Assembly (NCBI RefSeq): GCF_965638725.1
Contig: NC_134949.1
Span: 53,348,151 to 53,412,150 of the forward strand
From: Aptenodytes patagonicus
Lineage: Eukaryota > Chordata > Aves > Sphenisciformes > Spheniscidae
Length of the DNA: 64,000 nt
Direction of reading: 5' to 3'
Shown: piece by piece, positions 21,833 to 36,800 of the stretch
How positions within the stretch are numbered: position 1 is the first letter of the stretch
Layout: the number at the start of each line of letters is the position of its first letter
The notes under the pieces: generated by a model
Told to the model about the DNA's origin: nothing
The model's database searches: none
The model's input: only the letters and a program-made list of their open reading frames with translations
Program-made: the position numbers and the translations under genes

Positions 21833-24800
21833 GTAGAATTGTCTCACTGTTTTTTATCTTCCTAGTCTGCTCGCATGTTTTATCTTTCTTTTTAATAATA
21901 ATACTTTCTGTCTATCTCATTCCTGGATTCAGCAAATTCTTAAGCATATGCCTAGCATGCAGTTTTTATCACACTTCATAAGGTTGAGTTAAGAGCTTGG
22001 TTAAGTTGAAGGCTATTTCATAGTTGAAGGCTATAAACACAGTCTATGATTGACAGTCATAGATTAGATAATTTCTAAGGTCTCTTAGTTTTTTATAACA
22101 TCTCTTTTAATGTTTTTTCTAGAATACACAGAAGGAGCGAGCAGCTATGCTAATAAACATTATTCTTACAAAAGATAATAATTCATATAGATCCTTTTAT
22201 AATGCACTACTTCATGAAGGGTACAGAGATCTTGCTGCGCTTCTTCAGGATGGCATCCCTGCCATCTCCTCTGGTAATAGAAAGAGTTCAATGGATGGAA
22301 TGACTTCGTACGGTCAGTATAACTTGAGCAATCCCTGTGCTTGAAAGTAAAGAGAAATTGTATTTTTTATTCCTTGCTAAGTGACTATCTATAATAGCTG
22401 TTCCAATGGAAAAGGAGTAGTTGGTGCATTCACTTGTTTTGGTAGTGTAGTAGTCAGTATTTCTGTATTTCATGTATTTAATATGGCAGGAGAGTTACAA
22501 CAATTATGACTTTTGTAGGTCATCTTGAAAATGTTCATATTTAGTAATGTTTATTTTAAAAGACAGGAAACCTGAAGCTCTCACAGATTTCTCTAAATTG
22601 TAACGTTTTTGTTGTATGTGAAAGAAAGACTCTTGTTTGTATATATTAAAGAAGTTGAATCTAACATAAAAAGTTGTAGCCTCCAAAATTCTGACATTTC
22701 TCTTGAACAGTGATCTGTAATCTCTCAGCCTACATTCTAATAGCTGATCTAGGTTGCTTAATTCTCTCCACCAGATCTTTCAGTTACCCTACAGAGTTCC
22801 TAACTTTTACATACATTGTCATCAGTATCATTTTTGATTGACATGAAATAAACTGGTAGTTTCTAATGGGCAATACCTTCTAACTGCATATGACTAAATG
22901 CCATGTTTACTGTCACTCTACATTTTAAGAAATGTCCTAGACACGTGGAATTTTGATTACTTGACTAAGATTTCCTAAAGCTTATCAGTATAATATGGCA
23001 CTGCATATGGCCACTTTGTGGCCAGCAGTGAACAGATAAAGCGCATATTTCCTTTCCTGCTATGCTTTACCTGCTCTATTGCAAGTCGTGCTATCTTAGC
23101 TTAAATCAAAGGAAGTCTTGCTTGGACCACAGTGCTGTGCGGTTAGCATGCTGTGTAAGGCTTTTATTTTGTGGTTTTCTTTTCTGCTGCATCCAATGGG
23201 GCAGTAACTTCTGGCTGAGAAAGTGACTTGGCAGTTGGGTATAGTAATGTTGAGCTCCTGTGTTTGTTTGTTTGCCACAGTTTCTACTGGAGCTGTAAAT
23301 TATCTTTTCACTTCTAGGAATTGATGTAACTAGCTTGCAGATAATGTAGTTATTAATTGGGACACTATTTTAGGTGGGAAGCTAGTTACCTGTTAAGTAA
23401 TTTATTTCCAAAAAGCCATCTTTTTTCAGTATTTGGTATTGTGAGCCCAGTAGTTTTTAGAGCATTTGTATGGGACACAAGTTTGGGGGGGGAGCCCACT
23501 AGTTATTTGGGGTGGGGACTTGTTTGGTTTGAAGAGGCATCACGTTTAGAAATTACTTTTTATTTTCACATTTCTTGTTTTTAACTTTAGTTAAGACAAT
23601 TCTCTGCGAAGGAGGCGTACCACAGAGACCGGTTGTGTTTGTCACTCGGCCAAAACTGGTAGATGCTATTAAACAGAAACTGTGCTGCTTGGGAAGCGAT
23701 CCAGGCTGGGTCACAGTTTATGGAATGGCAGGTTGTGGGAAGACTGTTTTAACAGCAGAAGCTTTAAGGGATCATCAGCTCTTGGAAGGTACTCTTAGAA
23801 AAACATCTATATTTTTATAAAAATCACTACAGGTATACGCATATTGGACATACGTGGCCAAGTATCTTATGTCATCTTGAAAGTAATTTAGGATTTAGGT
23901 TTCTAAATTCCTTAGGTGCTTCTGAAATATTTGCTTGCAACTTACAGCTTTCATAACCATTTAGTGCTCTAGGACCACTAAATATCTTACTAATTTACGG
24001 GAAAAGATTCTGAATAGCTTTTCACTTTGGAATCTGCTTCGGTTTATGAAAGTAGATACATCCTTAATTAACTTGAAATTGTTACTTCTGTTAGTGCAAA
24101 ATAATAATATTTAGTTTATATTTCTTTTGGTCATTTCTTGTTAAATGCTCAGACTCTTCCCCTTGCTATGTGAGTTTAAAAAAATCTTGCTCTAACTTTT
24201 GCATGTATTATAATAAAGGCAGGCATTTGTGGAGTGATTTACACTAGTATCACTTTAGCTTAAAGCAGACCATAAATGAAACCATTTAATTATTTCCCCC
24301 CCCTCCCCACATAAGACACTTGGAGGCGAAAGTGGGACTTAGGCATTAGAAAACATGATGTAGGGATAGAAACTACAGCATCCTCTGCTGCAGCTGACGC
24401 TTCTAGATGCCTTCTTGTTCACTGTTTTGGGATAATTTTCACATTCCAGCCTCTGAACTCCTGCAGTAGTACAGGGTGAAAAAAGTAAGTGCCAAGTCAG
24501 ACTAGCAGGAAGATGGACGCAGAAGGGGTTGTCGAGGGACAGGCAGGAAGGCACATAGAGGGGAGGGACGACAGCATCAGTGGCAGTATGAATTCTCTGT
24601 GGGAACTTGCCCTACAGAGCCTGTTCCTTTAAAAATAAAAAAAAAATAGTGGTCTTGTAGAACCATCCTTCTGTGTTAATGGTAGAGTTGCAAGGTTGAC
24701 TTGCAATAGACTTTAAAGTTTCATATTTATTTGAAATTGAGTTATTGATTGCTATTGTAAGCTGCTATTAAATATTTCTGATTTAAAATGTATGGCATAA

Positions 24801-27800
24801 TATTGCTTTTCTTGTTAGATTACTTTCCAGGAGGAGTTCACTGGGTCTCTGTGGGAAAACAGGACAAAGCAGGGCTCCTAATAAAACTTCAGAATCTCTG
24901 GAGTAGATTAGAAAATGACTCTACTATTTCACAAAGGCCACCACTTAACATTGAGGAGGCTAAAGATCGTCTTCGTTTGCTGATGCTACGCAAATATCCC
25001 AGGTGATGTCAGTAAAATGAAACACTGTTCTTTTAACTGATAAAACTTCGCAGAGTAACTTTGGTCTAATCGGCTACGGTGTCTGTGTTGTGGTTATATG
25101 TCTCTGTGGTGTGTTTGTGTTGGTTTGTTTGGTTTTTTTTAAACCAACTTCCTAACTCTTCCACTTTTTGCTTTCCCTTTTCCTGTTTTACTGTAGATAA
25201 TTGGGAAGTGTTATTCAAGGTGAAGTTAACAATACTTCTAGAATTTTGATTCTTGTGTAGGGATTCCTGGTAAAATTTTCTAAATTACTGACTTGCATAT
25301 GATAAAAGAATAAATAAGTTCAGATAAGTGTACCAAAGCTGAAGGGTAAACAGTTGCTAGAGGCAGGTGTGTAATATACATAGTATAACTCTGTCCCTGT
25401 TTAGTTGGGGTTTTTTAATGGAGTAACTTAAGGGACACGTTGTAGGCTTATCCTGGATATGAATATATTTAGTAGGCTAGTAAGGCTTCTGCTAACAAAA
25501 TATGTTAACCATCTGTGCAGGAGTCATATTCGCTTGAAAAATTATTAGTTGTTGAAGGTTGGGAACAAACAGCTGGAAATAAGAATTGCTCTAACTTTCA
25601 GTGTTCTCATTGTGTACGTAGAATGCTTCACTGATGTGTGAGGATCATACAGCAGTAAAAGGATGTGTATCACTGCAGAAAAATTTTCCTTTCCGGAACA
25701 GGTGATGTCTTTTTAAAGTGTTTGGTCTAGAGTTATCAAAGTGAAAGCAGGTTTTCGTGATATGATCAATTATCGCCAAGAAACCAATTGCTTTCAAACT
25801 TCAGGAAAAGTGACTTGATTTAATCAAGCAGCATCTCAGTCACTGCATGGCTTTTTTCATCTTTGAGCAATAGTTTTTGTTATTTGTTGAGGATTTCATT
25901 ACTCTCTGGTAAAATCTGTACTAAACTAAACAAGCCTGCACCTGAGCGAGATATCTCAGGAATAATACTCCAACCTTGTGATCTTTATAGATGACATAGA
26001 GTAGAGGAATACTGGCATTTTTGTACGGCGTGGTGGTGGGGGAAATCTTTCTTGCAAAGAAAAGATTTGAAAAACACTGCCAGGTCCTTCACAAGAAATC
26101 TCATTTTTTGTGGAAGTCTTATATGAAAAGTGCAAACAAAACACTTTCAACTGAAATTGCAGGTTTCCCTGAAGTATGTTGAGTGGTTGTCTTCATTGAC
26201 ACAATTCTTGTTATTTTTTGTTCATTAACAAAACTCTTCAATACAGAAGAATTTGGATGTTTAATTCATGCACAACCTTACAGTCTCTTCTGAGTAGAAG
26301 GGAGAACTGTGTGCTATTTTCTTTTAAGATGTATCCCTATGGCATCATGAACTGTTCCAGAAGTTGGCAGCTACTGTATAGCCAAGTAACATGACAACCT
26401 AACATGGTTAATATACTGTGCTATGCTATATTGTTTGTAGTGCGCAAAGTGAGTAATTTAAGAGGTACTACTTGTGTTTTGTCAAAAGAGCACCTGTATG
26501 CCGAGGAAACTAAGGGGAAAAGAGAAAATACCAGCTTTGGAAACAATTAGGCACTTGGTTTTATTTGAGGGCATTTCAATGCCAGCTGTGGCAGTGTCTT
26601 CCTTATAGACTGCCAGATATCTCATGTAGGATGCTGTTGACCTGGCAATGTTCATTAATCTGTTTCAAGATAAAGTAACAGATGTTAGATAGGAGCATTG
26701 CAGAGAATGACTGCATCTCAAGGAAAGGGACAAGAATTTATTGTAAAACTTTACTAGTCTGACTGCTTTTCATCATTTCAAAACCATATTAACATGATCA
26801 CACTGTTCATCTTAGTCCTGTTTATCCTTTCCCTTCTCCTCCTCTATCCTAAATGCTTTGAGCATATTGCCAAAATTGACTGTAAAGGTAGGAACTTTGT
26901 ATCTTTGAAAATTCTGTAAGTTTAAGAAAATTGACAGTTGGATAAAGAAGAGAAATCCAAGTAGGTGCCTTCAGTGGCGAAAAGGAGTACACAGAATGAA
27001 TTGAAGGGAAACGTACTTTGTTGTCTTGCTAATTGGCCAGCTTGAATACATGAGCTGGGAACAGGCTACAACCTGTGCTGCATCCTGCCCACTTAGGTAT
27101 ATGTGAGAATGTTGTAAGAACAAACTGAAAGTCTTGCCAATGATGGGTTATCTGGGAAATCATAGTGGGCGTGGGATGAGGTAGAGGGGAATGTACTGGA
27201 GAGTGAGGTTCATATGGTGCAAGTGTATTGGAAACCAAGCTTCGCAAATTCTGCAGCTTGTGGAGCTTGTTCTGTACTGGAATTCTCTTTGGTGACAAAA
27301 AGTCATTTCAGCTATTTTTGGATTCAGATAGTCAACCCAGTACATTTCTTGGGCATAAAGTATTAGTCAAAGGATTCCAATTGTGAATCCAGCACATTTC
27401 TTGGGATTAAAGTATTAGTCAAATGAAAACTTTCAGAGCAAAATGGCATAATGTATTTTGTTGGATTATAGTTGAAGAAATTGAAGCTATGATATTCTTT
27501 AAAGTAAGAAATTTCAGATTTGAATCTCCTGTGATTGTTATCACAGTGTTTTGGGCTTTTTTCTTTGGTTGGTTGGTTTTTTTAGTAGTCCTAATTAGTA
27601 TTAAGATTTGTTGGTGTGGTTGGAGAAGAAAGTCACTGGTACCAAAAGATTGGGAGGACTTTGAAGTTCTCAGATTAATTAAAAACATAAAAGCAGGTTG
27701 TAATTCATACTGTCCAACATATTTTCAAATGTGAAAGTACCACAAAATTAATTATTTATGGCTATGATAGTATTCTTGTAAACGTTCTGATTTATCAAAG

Positions 27801-30800
27801 GAGTGTTAACAGAGGAATTGTATAAAAATGAAATATGGGTATCCAATACTTATATGCAACTTTGAAAATGTGGTATAATGTGTATGCACTTGTTTATGAA
27901 GGATAAAATCCTTATTTTAGGCATTGATAGCATAAGTGTCATTTAGCTGAAGAAAAATGCGGGAAGTCTTGGCATGCTTCAGTGGGAATTGATTAGTGTA
28001 GCTGAAAACGCTATCCCTTTAAAAAAAAGGCAGTAAATGTAAACAATCTACAGGATTGGGTTTCAATAACTTACTTTCCTCCACAAAACACACAGAATGC
28101 AAACAACTCGTATTTCTTTTCATAAATCTACTTGCCAGCCAATCTTTTTGTCTTCTTGCTCCCTTGGAACCAACCTATTAAAAACAGTTTTCAGTAACTT
28201 GTTTGTCAGATATAGGCAGGTGTAGGGAAGTCTACTATACATTATTCTGGTGAGATTCCATGTAGTAACCTACAAATGTGACTAGCCATAGGATTTGAAT
28301 AGGTAGTCACTATAAAATGTTGTTTATGTAAAAAAAGCCTCATCATCCAAGACAATTCCTTCACAAGAGGATTAGTCTCATACAGCTTTCCAAAGACACA
28401 AGAACAAAACTGAAAACTCTCCAGTCAAAAGGAAACTGAAATGGTTTCTCCCACAAAGCTTATCACTAGCCTGTGTCAAGCAGAGTTGTTATCTAGTCCT
28501 ATACAACTTTTTTCTTCATTTATGGTATCTGATGACATGAAAAACAGAATAAATATTTCTGTTTTTTCTGGCATCTACTAATGGAAATATTGCTCAAAAC
28601 TTAATTGTTTACACTTCAATTGTAGCTATACAGCAGTAAATGTTAAAAACTTATTTTTTTAGGTACTTGCGTTCAGCTTTCTTGCACAGTATTTAATGCC
28701 CTCTTAAGATATTTTACATATTAATATAAAAATTATGCAGTGATACGTTGTAAATTCTGAAAATGTTCTTTCATTATTAAAATGAAATACTGTATCTTAG
28801 CATTAATAGTTGATCTGAAATCTGCAATATTTCTTCTTGCACTAGATCTCTTTTGATCCTGGATGACATTTGGGATTCCTGGGTATTAAAAGCATTTGAT
28901 AATCAATGTCAGGTTCTTATCACCAGCAGGGACAGGAGTGTAACAGATGCTGTGGCTGGTAAGGAACAGTTTCCTCTCCTGCACCACAGATTGTGTGTGT
29001 ATATGTATGCAATTTGTTTTTGTGAACTTTTAAAAGAACTTGATAGTATCTATGTCTATTAACTTGTGCACAAGTGGCAAAGTTTTAGAATTCTGCTCTG
29101 TAAGACTTTATGCTCTTCATGAAATAGATGTTATATGTTATCCTGAAAGTTACATGTCTACACTGAAGAGTGCAATGATTCTCAACAGGATAAATTAACC
29201 TGTGTGACACCGCTGCTGTTAGACTGATCATCTCTACGCTATTAAGCAGTCACTGCTACGACATGCCCATAATGCATTTGTAATTATTAGGTTATAGTCT
29301 AATTTTTTTGTCTCTCTAATGCAAACTTGATTCTGATAAGTAGAATTTATACTCTTCTTAGTACTAAGCATATAAAATGCTACGCATAAAATCATGAGCC
29401 AGGTCCTTTGCTCCAGATTCTGCTTCAAAAATACTCTCAATTTCCATAGGATTTTTTACATTCTTTTAAATTTTTTCCATGTTTCTATGTCTAGGCAATA
29501 AATATGAGGTTCATGTGGAAAGTGGACTAGCACATGAGAAAGGACTGGAGATTTTATCCCTGTTTGTGAATATGAAAATATCAGAACTGCCAGAACAAGC
29601 TAACTGCCTTGTAAGGGAATGCAAAGGTATACTTGCTGCTCTTTAACATACCATTTATCACCGAATGTATTTTTTTTTTTCTTCTAGGTTTTGACCTAGA
29701 AAGAGGAGGGAACATTCTTTAATACTGTATGCCTTAAGTAAAACACAAGTGTTTGTTAAATGCTTTTTGTTTTTTTTTTTTAAACTAAATAAGTGTCTCA
29801 TGTTGATTTTTGAGTAGTTTTCTTCAGTGTATCTTCCCCCTGCCCCCCTATTACACTTAAATTTGGTGAGTTTGCAGATGTTTACATGGATGACATGTTT
29901 TGTTTGTCTGTTCTCCACACCTCAAGAATTTAATCAATGTATTGGGAAAATTACCTGGTTTATTCAACCACTTGACTAAACTATTGGATTGTGTTCCTTG
30001 AAAACCTCTAACATTAAATTAATCTTTTCCTTCAGGTTCTCCTCTTGTGATATCCTTGATAGGTGCATTATTACGGGACTTCCCTAGTCGTTGGGAATAC
30101 TATCTCAAACAGCTGCAGAATAAGCAGTTTAAAAGAATAAGAAAATCTTCTTCTTATGATTATGAAGCCCTTGATGAAGCAATGTCCATAAGTGTTGAGC
30201 AACTGAATGACAATTATAAAGACTACTACAAAGACCTCTCTATCCTCCCAAAAGATGTTAAAGTACCTACTAAGGTAATAACAGCAATGCAGAAATCTCA
30301 TAGTTTTTAGTGAGATACAAACAATAACTTTGAAGAATTCATAAAAGTTATAACTGTTGTGTATAACTTATGCTGCATGTAACTTAATAGTAATTGCTAG
30401 ATTGGGTAGGTCAGGTCCATTATTGTATCATCACTTTTATGGCCAGTAGTGAAACTAAAAAATTGTAACTGAATAAATGTATTCATGTTAGTTTAATATG
30501 CATTCCGTATATAGTTCTTTAATTAGATTGTAATTGAGCTCTCTGAAGGCTTAAAAACTGTTATGTGAAATTTGTCTCCTTTAAGAAAAAGATACGATCA
30601 CCATAAATCAGCCCAAGTAGACAAAAGATGGGATAACTTATATTATCTGTCCTATAGTTTGGTATGGAAGAATTGGTAACTTACTGAATTTATTACCATT
30701 TGTAATATGTGTATATTTGTTAGCATGTATTTTGTTGTCAGTTAATTGGTAGCCTTTTATGATATTTATACAAGTCATATTACCCCTTAGTTCTGATTCT

Positions 30801-33800
30801 TTTTTGTCTTAATGTGCTTTTTTAGGTTCTCTGTATTCTTTGGGATATGGAAACTGAAGAAGTTGAAGATATACTACAGGAATTTGTTAACAAATCGCTA
30901 TTGTTCTGTGATCGTAATGGGAAGTCATTCCATTATTATTTACATGATCTTCAACTTGACTTCCTTACAGAGAAGAATCGCAACCAGCTTCAGGTATGGC
31001 ATTGACTAATATACTTTTAATTTTACTCTCCAAAGCTGGGCATTCTTCAGAAAATACTCCTCTGTTAAATAGTATCCAGAGTAGCTTCATAAAATAGGTC
31101 CACAATGCTGTTAAAGTTAATGCTGACTAATTAAAAACATTTATTTTCAACTTGAAACTGTGGAGTGATTTTCATGATGGTTCCATTTGGAGCTGAAAAA
31201 CTAAACTGAGAGAAGACTGTATCCATTATGTCTCTGTCAAAGACATTTCCAGCAGGAGATGGAATGTTTCACCAATGATTCCAAAGGCATCAAGACCCTA
31301 CCAGAATAGGAAGTTTCTTCTTTAATACAGAGGAGTGCTTTTTACTCCTTTTTTTCAATTTAAGGCAATACTTGGAGGGAGAAGACCTGTAAGTTGGGCC
31401 CAATAAATTTATCAGTTCTGAAGGACCGGGCAGAAAGAGTAGATAGGAAGAAAAGGCAAGTTTTTAGACTTGCTTTAGATCTACCTATGTAAGGGTCTTT
31501 TTTTGTTGGCTACCCACATTTAATGTGAAGAGTGATTTGATAGCTGTTCTCAACCTAAGAAGGAAGGTTAACAGCTTGCTTTTCTGTCTTTTAATATCCA
31601 GAGAATATTTCTGGGGAAGTTTTAAGCAATAAATTAGGTTAAGTGTGCAGTTTTGGAAGGTAAGCTTTTCTTATTTAATTTGTTGACATACAATGATTGA
31701 GAAATAATAATGATAATTAATAATAATATTCTTCAATACTATATAAAATATAATATTGTTAATAATTATAATTCCTCAAAACTGAAACCAGTCCATACCT
31801 TGGTATAGTATTAACTGAAAGTGTGTTTTGATTCACATTGCAGGAGCTACATAAAAACATAGTAAATCAATACAAGAAATATTACAAACTTAATACGCCT
31901 GTTCCATCTCAAGAGGATTGCATGTACTGGTATAACTTTCTAGCTTACCACATGGCTGGTGCCAACATGCAGAAGGTGAGTTCTGATTAGTGTCCTCCAT
32001 TTCCCTTCTCGATCCGCCCTTACCCCTGCCTTTCCCCAGGCTTTTTCCCACTTGAACTTCTCTTCTCCCAGGCTTTTGTGCAGATAGGTAAACACTCAAC
32101 ATAGAGTCCTTTAGGGACTCCACTGATAATCACTGTTATGAAAACTACTTTATTTCTATCCTTTGTGTCTTGTCTTTTCAACCAGTTCTTGAGAAGTTTT
32201 CTTATTTTGTATCATAATAGCTTGTGTTTTTTCTTTTCCTTTTGAAGAAGTTTTTGATAAGAAATCTTCTCTAAACTTTTTTGAAAACCCAGGCTCACTT
32301 TATTGTATGATAATACAGGTAAGTTGATTTCTTCAGAGAATTTGGTTGGATTAGTTACTTTTTTCTACAGAAGTCTTGTTAGTTTTTCCCTCTTATGTCA
32401 TACTGATTTATGTGTAAAAGTTCATTCTCTGTATTACCAGATTTCAACAGCCATAAAAAAATCTAGTAAGAGTTAGATGGGCAAACCTCTTGTTCCCAGG
32501 ATTGCCTTGGCACCTTTAAAAAATTGCTGTCATTTTTGCCACCTACTGTTCTTTAGGTACTGAGCTAGTATAAGATGCAAATCATGCAGCAAGATTAATA
32601 CTGCAGTAGTTTCACTTGAACGTCTTTAGAATTCTTGCCTTGAATAGCATTTGGTCCTGGCTGCTAATTGCTTTATTTCACATGTACTCAAACCTTTTCA
32701 GTTGAACCTCTTTTGAGATGGTTCATCTGACTCATCGTACAAAATACACTTTGTGTATTTATATCTTATAGGAACCTTCATAATTAATGTGGGCTACAAA
32801 TCTATGGTCTTTTGGATCATACTTATTTCATTATCTCAATCCCTTTAATTTCAACGTATTGAAAAAATGTTTTTATTATTAGCCTTTCTACATTTTATAG
32901 AATTAGCTTCTCAGAATTCTTTAGCCTGTCTCATTATGACTGTATGCTTCCAGAGTTTAGATGCTTTATATTACTTATTTCTCATTATTTAGACATGATT
33001 TCTGTTTGTTGGAAGGCTAATAAAGATAGGAGGTATTCTTTTTCTTTGTTTAACCATGTAATCTTTTAATCCTTGTGGTATTTACTGATTTTAAATTGGA
33101 ATGTACTTTGAGCCTGTGCAGTGTTGTCTCTAAGCAGTTTTTCTGATCCTAGCAAGTATGTTTTTTTTAAGAAGAAGAGCTTTTTTAAGTACGTTAATAG
33201 CAAGAGGCAGTCTAAAGAAAACATTGGACCGATACTTGTTGAAGATGGCCACCTGTCTAACAGGGATGAAGAAAAAGCAGAGGCATTCAATGCTTTTTTT
33301 TGCCTCAGTCTTTAATAATACCGATGGACCTTGGGCTGCCCGGTCCCCTGAGTCAGAGGACCACGAGTGTGGGAACTGTGGACACTGAAATTGTAAGGGA
33401 CCAGCTGTATCAGCTAAATGTTCACAAGTTCATGGGGCCTAATGGGATTCATCCCAGAGTACTGAAGGAGCTAGTGGATGTTATGGCAGGACCCCTCTCG
33501 ATCATCTACCAAAGGTCTTGGGAGTCTGGGGAGGTCCCTGCTGACTGGAAACTAGCCAATGTTATTACAATTTACAAGAAGGGTGTGAGGGAAGACCCAG
33601 GGAACTACAGACCTGTTAGTCTAACCTCAGTTCCTGGAAAAATTATGGAGAAGGTTATAGTGGGTACTACTGAAAGTCATTTAAAGAATAATGCAATCAT
33701 CAGGCACAGTCAACATGGGGTCCCAAAGGGCAAGTCCCATTTAACTAATTTGATACCCTTCCATGATAAGTTCACCCGCCTAGTGGATGAAGGGAAGGCG

Positions 33801-36800
33801 GCGGATGTAGTTTTTCTGGATTTTAGTAAGGCTTTTGATACTGTCCCTCACAGCATCCTTCTGGACAAGTTGTCCAACTGTGAGATGAGCAGGTACATGG
33901 TGCGCAGGGTGAAGAACTGGCTGAACAGCAGGGCTCAAGGGGTTGTAGCAAAGGGGGCTACATCTGGCTGGTGACCAGTCACAAGCGGTGTTCCTCAGGG
34001 TTCAATTCTAGGGCCAGTTCTGTTCAATATATTTATCAACGATTTGGATACAGGAGTTGAATGCACCATTAGCAAGTTTGCTGATGATACCAAACTGGGA
34101 GATGCTGTCAACCCTCTTGAGGGACAAGAGGCCTTGCAGAGGGATCTAGATAGATTGGAGCATTGGGCAATGATTAATGGGATGAAATTTAACAAGTCTT
34201 TTCCAACCTCAATGATTCTATGATTCTATGATTCTAAGTCCAAATGCCAGATTCTGTACCTAGGACGGGGTAACACTGGGCACAAGTAGAAACTGGGAGA
34301 CGAGTGACTGACGAGAGCAGCCCTGCAGAAAGGGACCTGGGGGTGCTGGTTGACAGCAGGCTCAGTATGAGTCAGCAGCGTGCCCTGGCAGCCAGGATGG
34401 CAAACCGCATCCTGGGGTGCATCAAGCACAGTATAACCAGCCGGTCAAAAGAGGTGATTATCCCGCTGTGTTCAGCATTGGTGCGGCCTCACCTTGAGTG
34501 CGGTGTGCAGTTCTGGGCCCCACAATTTAAGATGGATGTGAAGGTCCTTGAATGCGTTCAGAGGAGGGCAACAAAGCTGGTGAAAGAGCTGGAAGGCATG
34601 TCCTATGAGGAGTGACTAAGGACTGTGGGTTTGTCTAGTCTGGAGAAAAGGAGGCTGAGGGGTGACCTCATTGCTCTCTACAGCTTCCTGAGGAGGAGAA
34701 CTGGAGAGGGAGGTGCTGATCTCTTCTCCCTGGTATCCAGTGATAGGACGTGTGGCAATGGTTCAAAGCTGCGCCAGGGGAGGTTTAGACTGGACATTAG
34801 GAAGCGTTTCTTTACCGAGAGGGTGGTCAAACACTGGAATGGGCTTCCTACAGAGGTCATCGATGCCCCAAGCCTGTCAGTGAGGTATTTGGACAATGCC
34901 CTTTATAACATGCTTTAGCTTTTGGTCAGCCCTGAAGTGGTCAGGCAATTGGACTAGATGATCGTTGTAGGTCCCTTCCAACTGAAATAGTGTCTTCTAT
35001 TCTAATAATTCTATTTGCAGTTTCTGATTGCCTTTTAAGCAGCTTTCTCATTTTTAAGTTAAATGCAACTATAACAGACTATTTTTCTTTCAGTCAAATT
35101 CAGCATCTCTTAGGAAGAACAACAGATCACTATTAGCAGAGTGATCTTTGCCAGACTGGACTAGAAGAAGCTTTTTCAGAATTATATCTTAAACCAGGTC
35201 TTGTGTGCTACAAAAGTCAAGATTTGCTTTGTACCCCCATCCCTTCTCTGACTAGCTGTATCAAAGAGCAGTCCTTTGCATTAAAACAACAAGCTTAGCC
35301 TTCTATACCCAGAATTTTCATACCTGATCGAGTAAGATGCAGGAAGCAGGAAATTGCCTAAGTTTTTAACTGGAGACAATTGTACCGAAGCATATTAAAC
35401 ACCTAATGTATTTCCTGTGCTTTTCTTTTTCCCCTTAAGTAGACTCTGTTGTGGAACTCATGCTCTGAACTTAAATTTGTATTTCTTGTAGGAACTCCAT
35501 GATCTTATGTTTTCTCTAGATTGGATTAAAGCTAAAACAGAATTGGTAGGGCCTGCTCATCTGATTCATGAATATGTAGAATATAGTTCAATCCTGGATC
35601 AAAAGGTATGATACTAAAAGGTAAACGATCAGTCCGTTCCAAATATATTTTTCCATGTTTAATTGCATTTTGTTGGATGTATGCATATATGAGAGATATG
35701 TAGAAAGCTTAGAAAACTGAAACATAAAAACAGTACTAAGTTTAACTTGAAGAAGAGAAAAATGAAGAAAACTTAGTTTTCAGTTTCAGTTTTAGTTGTA
35801 ACTTCAGTGTGTGCCCAAGTAATTGACCATGGAACTCAATTAACTGAGGTGAACAACAATAACTAATGGTGGGTACCTATGGTACTCTGCTTTTGAGGAG
35901 GAGTAGAATTTTGTTGGCCGCTTGGAATAGTCTTTCTGATATTCTACACTGACTGCTTATTAAGTAAATCACTGTTGCCAGTATCCTTTATTTGAAAATT
36001 AAGGATAATATGCTTTTCTGAATAGGATAATGAAATATTTCAGGCTATCGTATGTACTTGCTAATAGAACTAAATAGCAAAATAGAACTAAGTGTTTCTG
36101 TAAGAATGTTAGCTGTATAGAAATTTTAAAAAGCAAAGGGCACTTAACATAAAAAGTGGATTTATTTCTTATCAAATATTATCTGCTCTGTACATAGAAT
36201 GGCACAGTACGTGAGAACTTCCAGGAATTTCTGTCTTTAAATGGGCACCTTCTTGGACGGCAACCATTTCCTGACATTATACAGCTGGGTCTTTGCCAAC
36301 CAGAGACATCAGAGGTGTATCAACAAGCCAAGCTACATGCTCAAAGAGAAACAGGAGCATTTTATTTGGAATGGATGTAAGTAGCTGCAGTCCATCTGCT
36401 GATAGGCTGATCCCTTGATCTAAGAAAATAATTTAATGTACAATACAATGTATGTCTGATATAAGGACCTGTTTAAGAACTGCTCTGTTTTTTCTGGGGA
36501 AAGAAAGTGAAATAATTTTCAAGAACTTGTGGGAGGAGGGGAACTCTGGATATGTAAGGCCACAAATTAGTAATAATTACATAGAAATAAATAGAGGAAT
36601 ATATTTACCTCTGTACACGACTATTCCTTTTAAATAACTATACAAAGATTAAAATAAGATACTTTGAAACTTCTCTAAATACTTTTTTTAAAAAAAGAAG
36701 TTAGAATTCTAGTGCAAATATTGGGTATGTTACAGTATGTTTTTAGGTTTTCTAGTAAAATGTACGCTTCAAAAAGGAGAGCATTTGTGTTAAGTTGCAA

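Noticed and set aside
24339-24554. Possible minus-strand gene in APAF1 intron 4
   Set aside because: Short ORF without domain or splice support.
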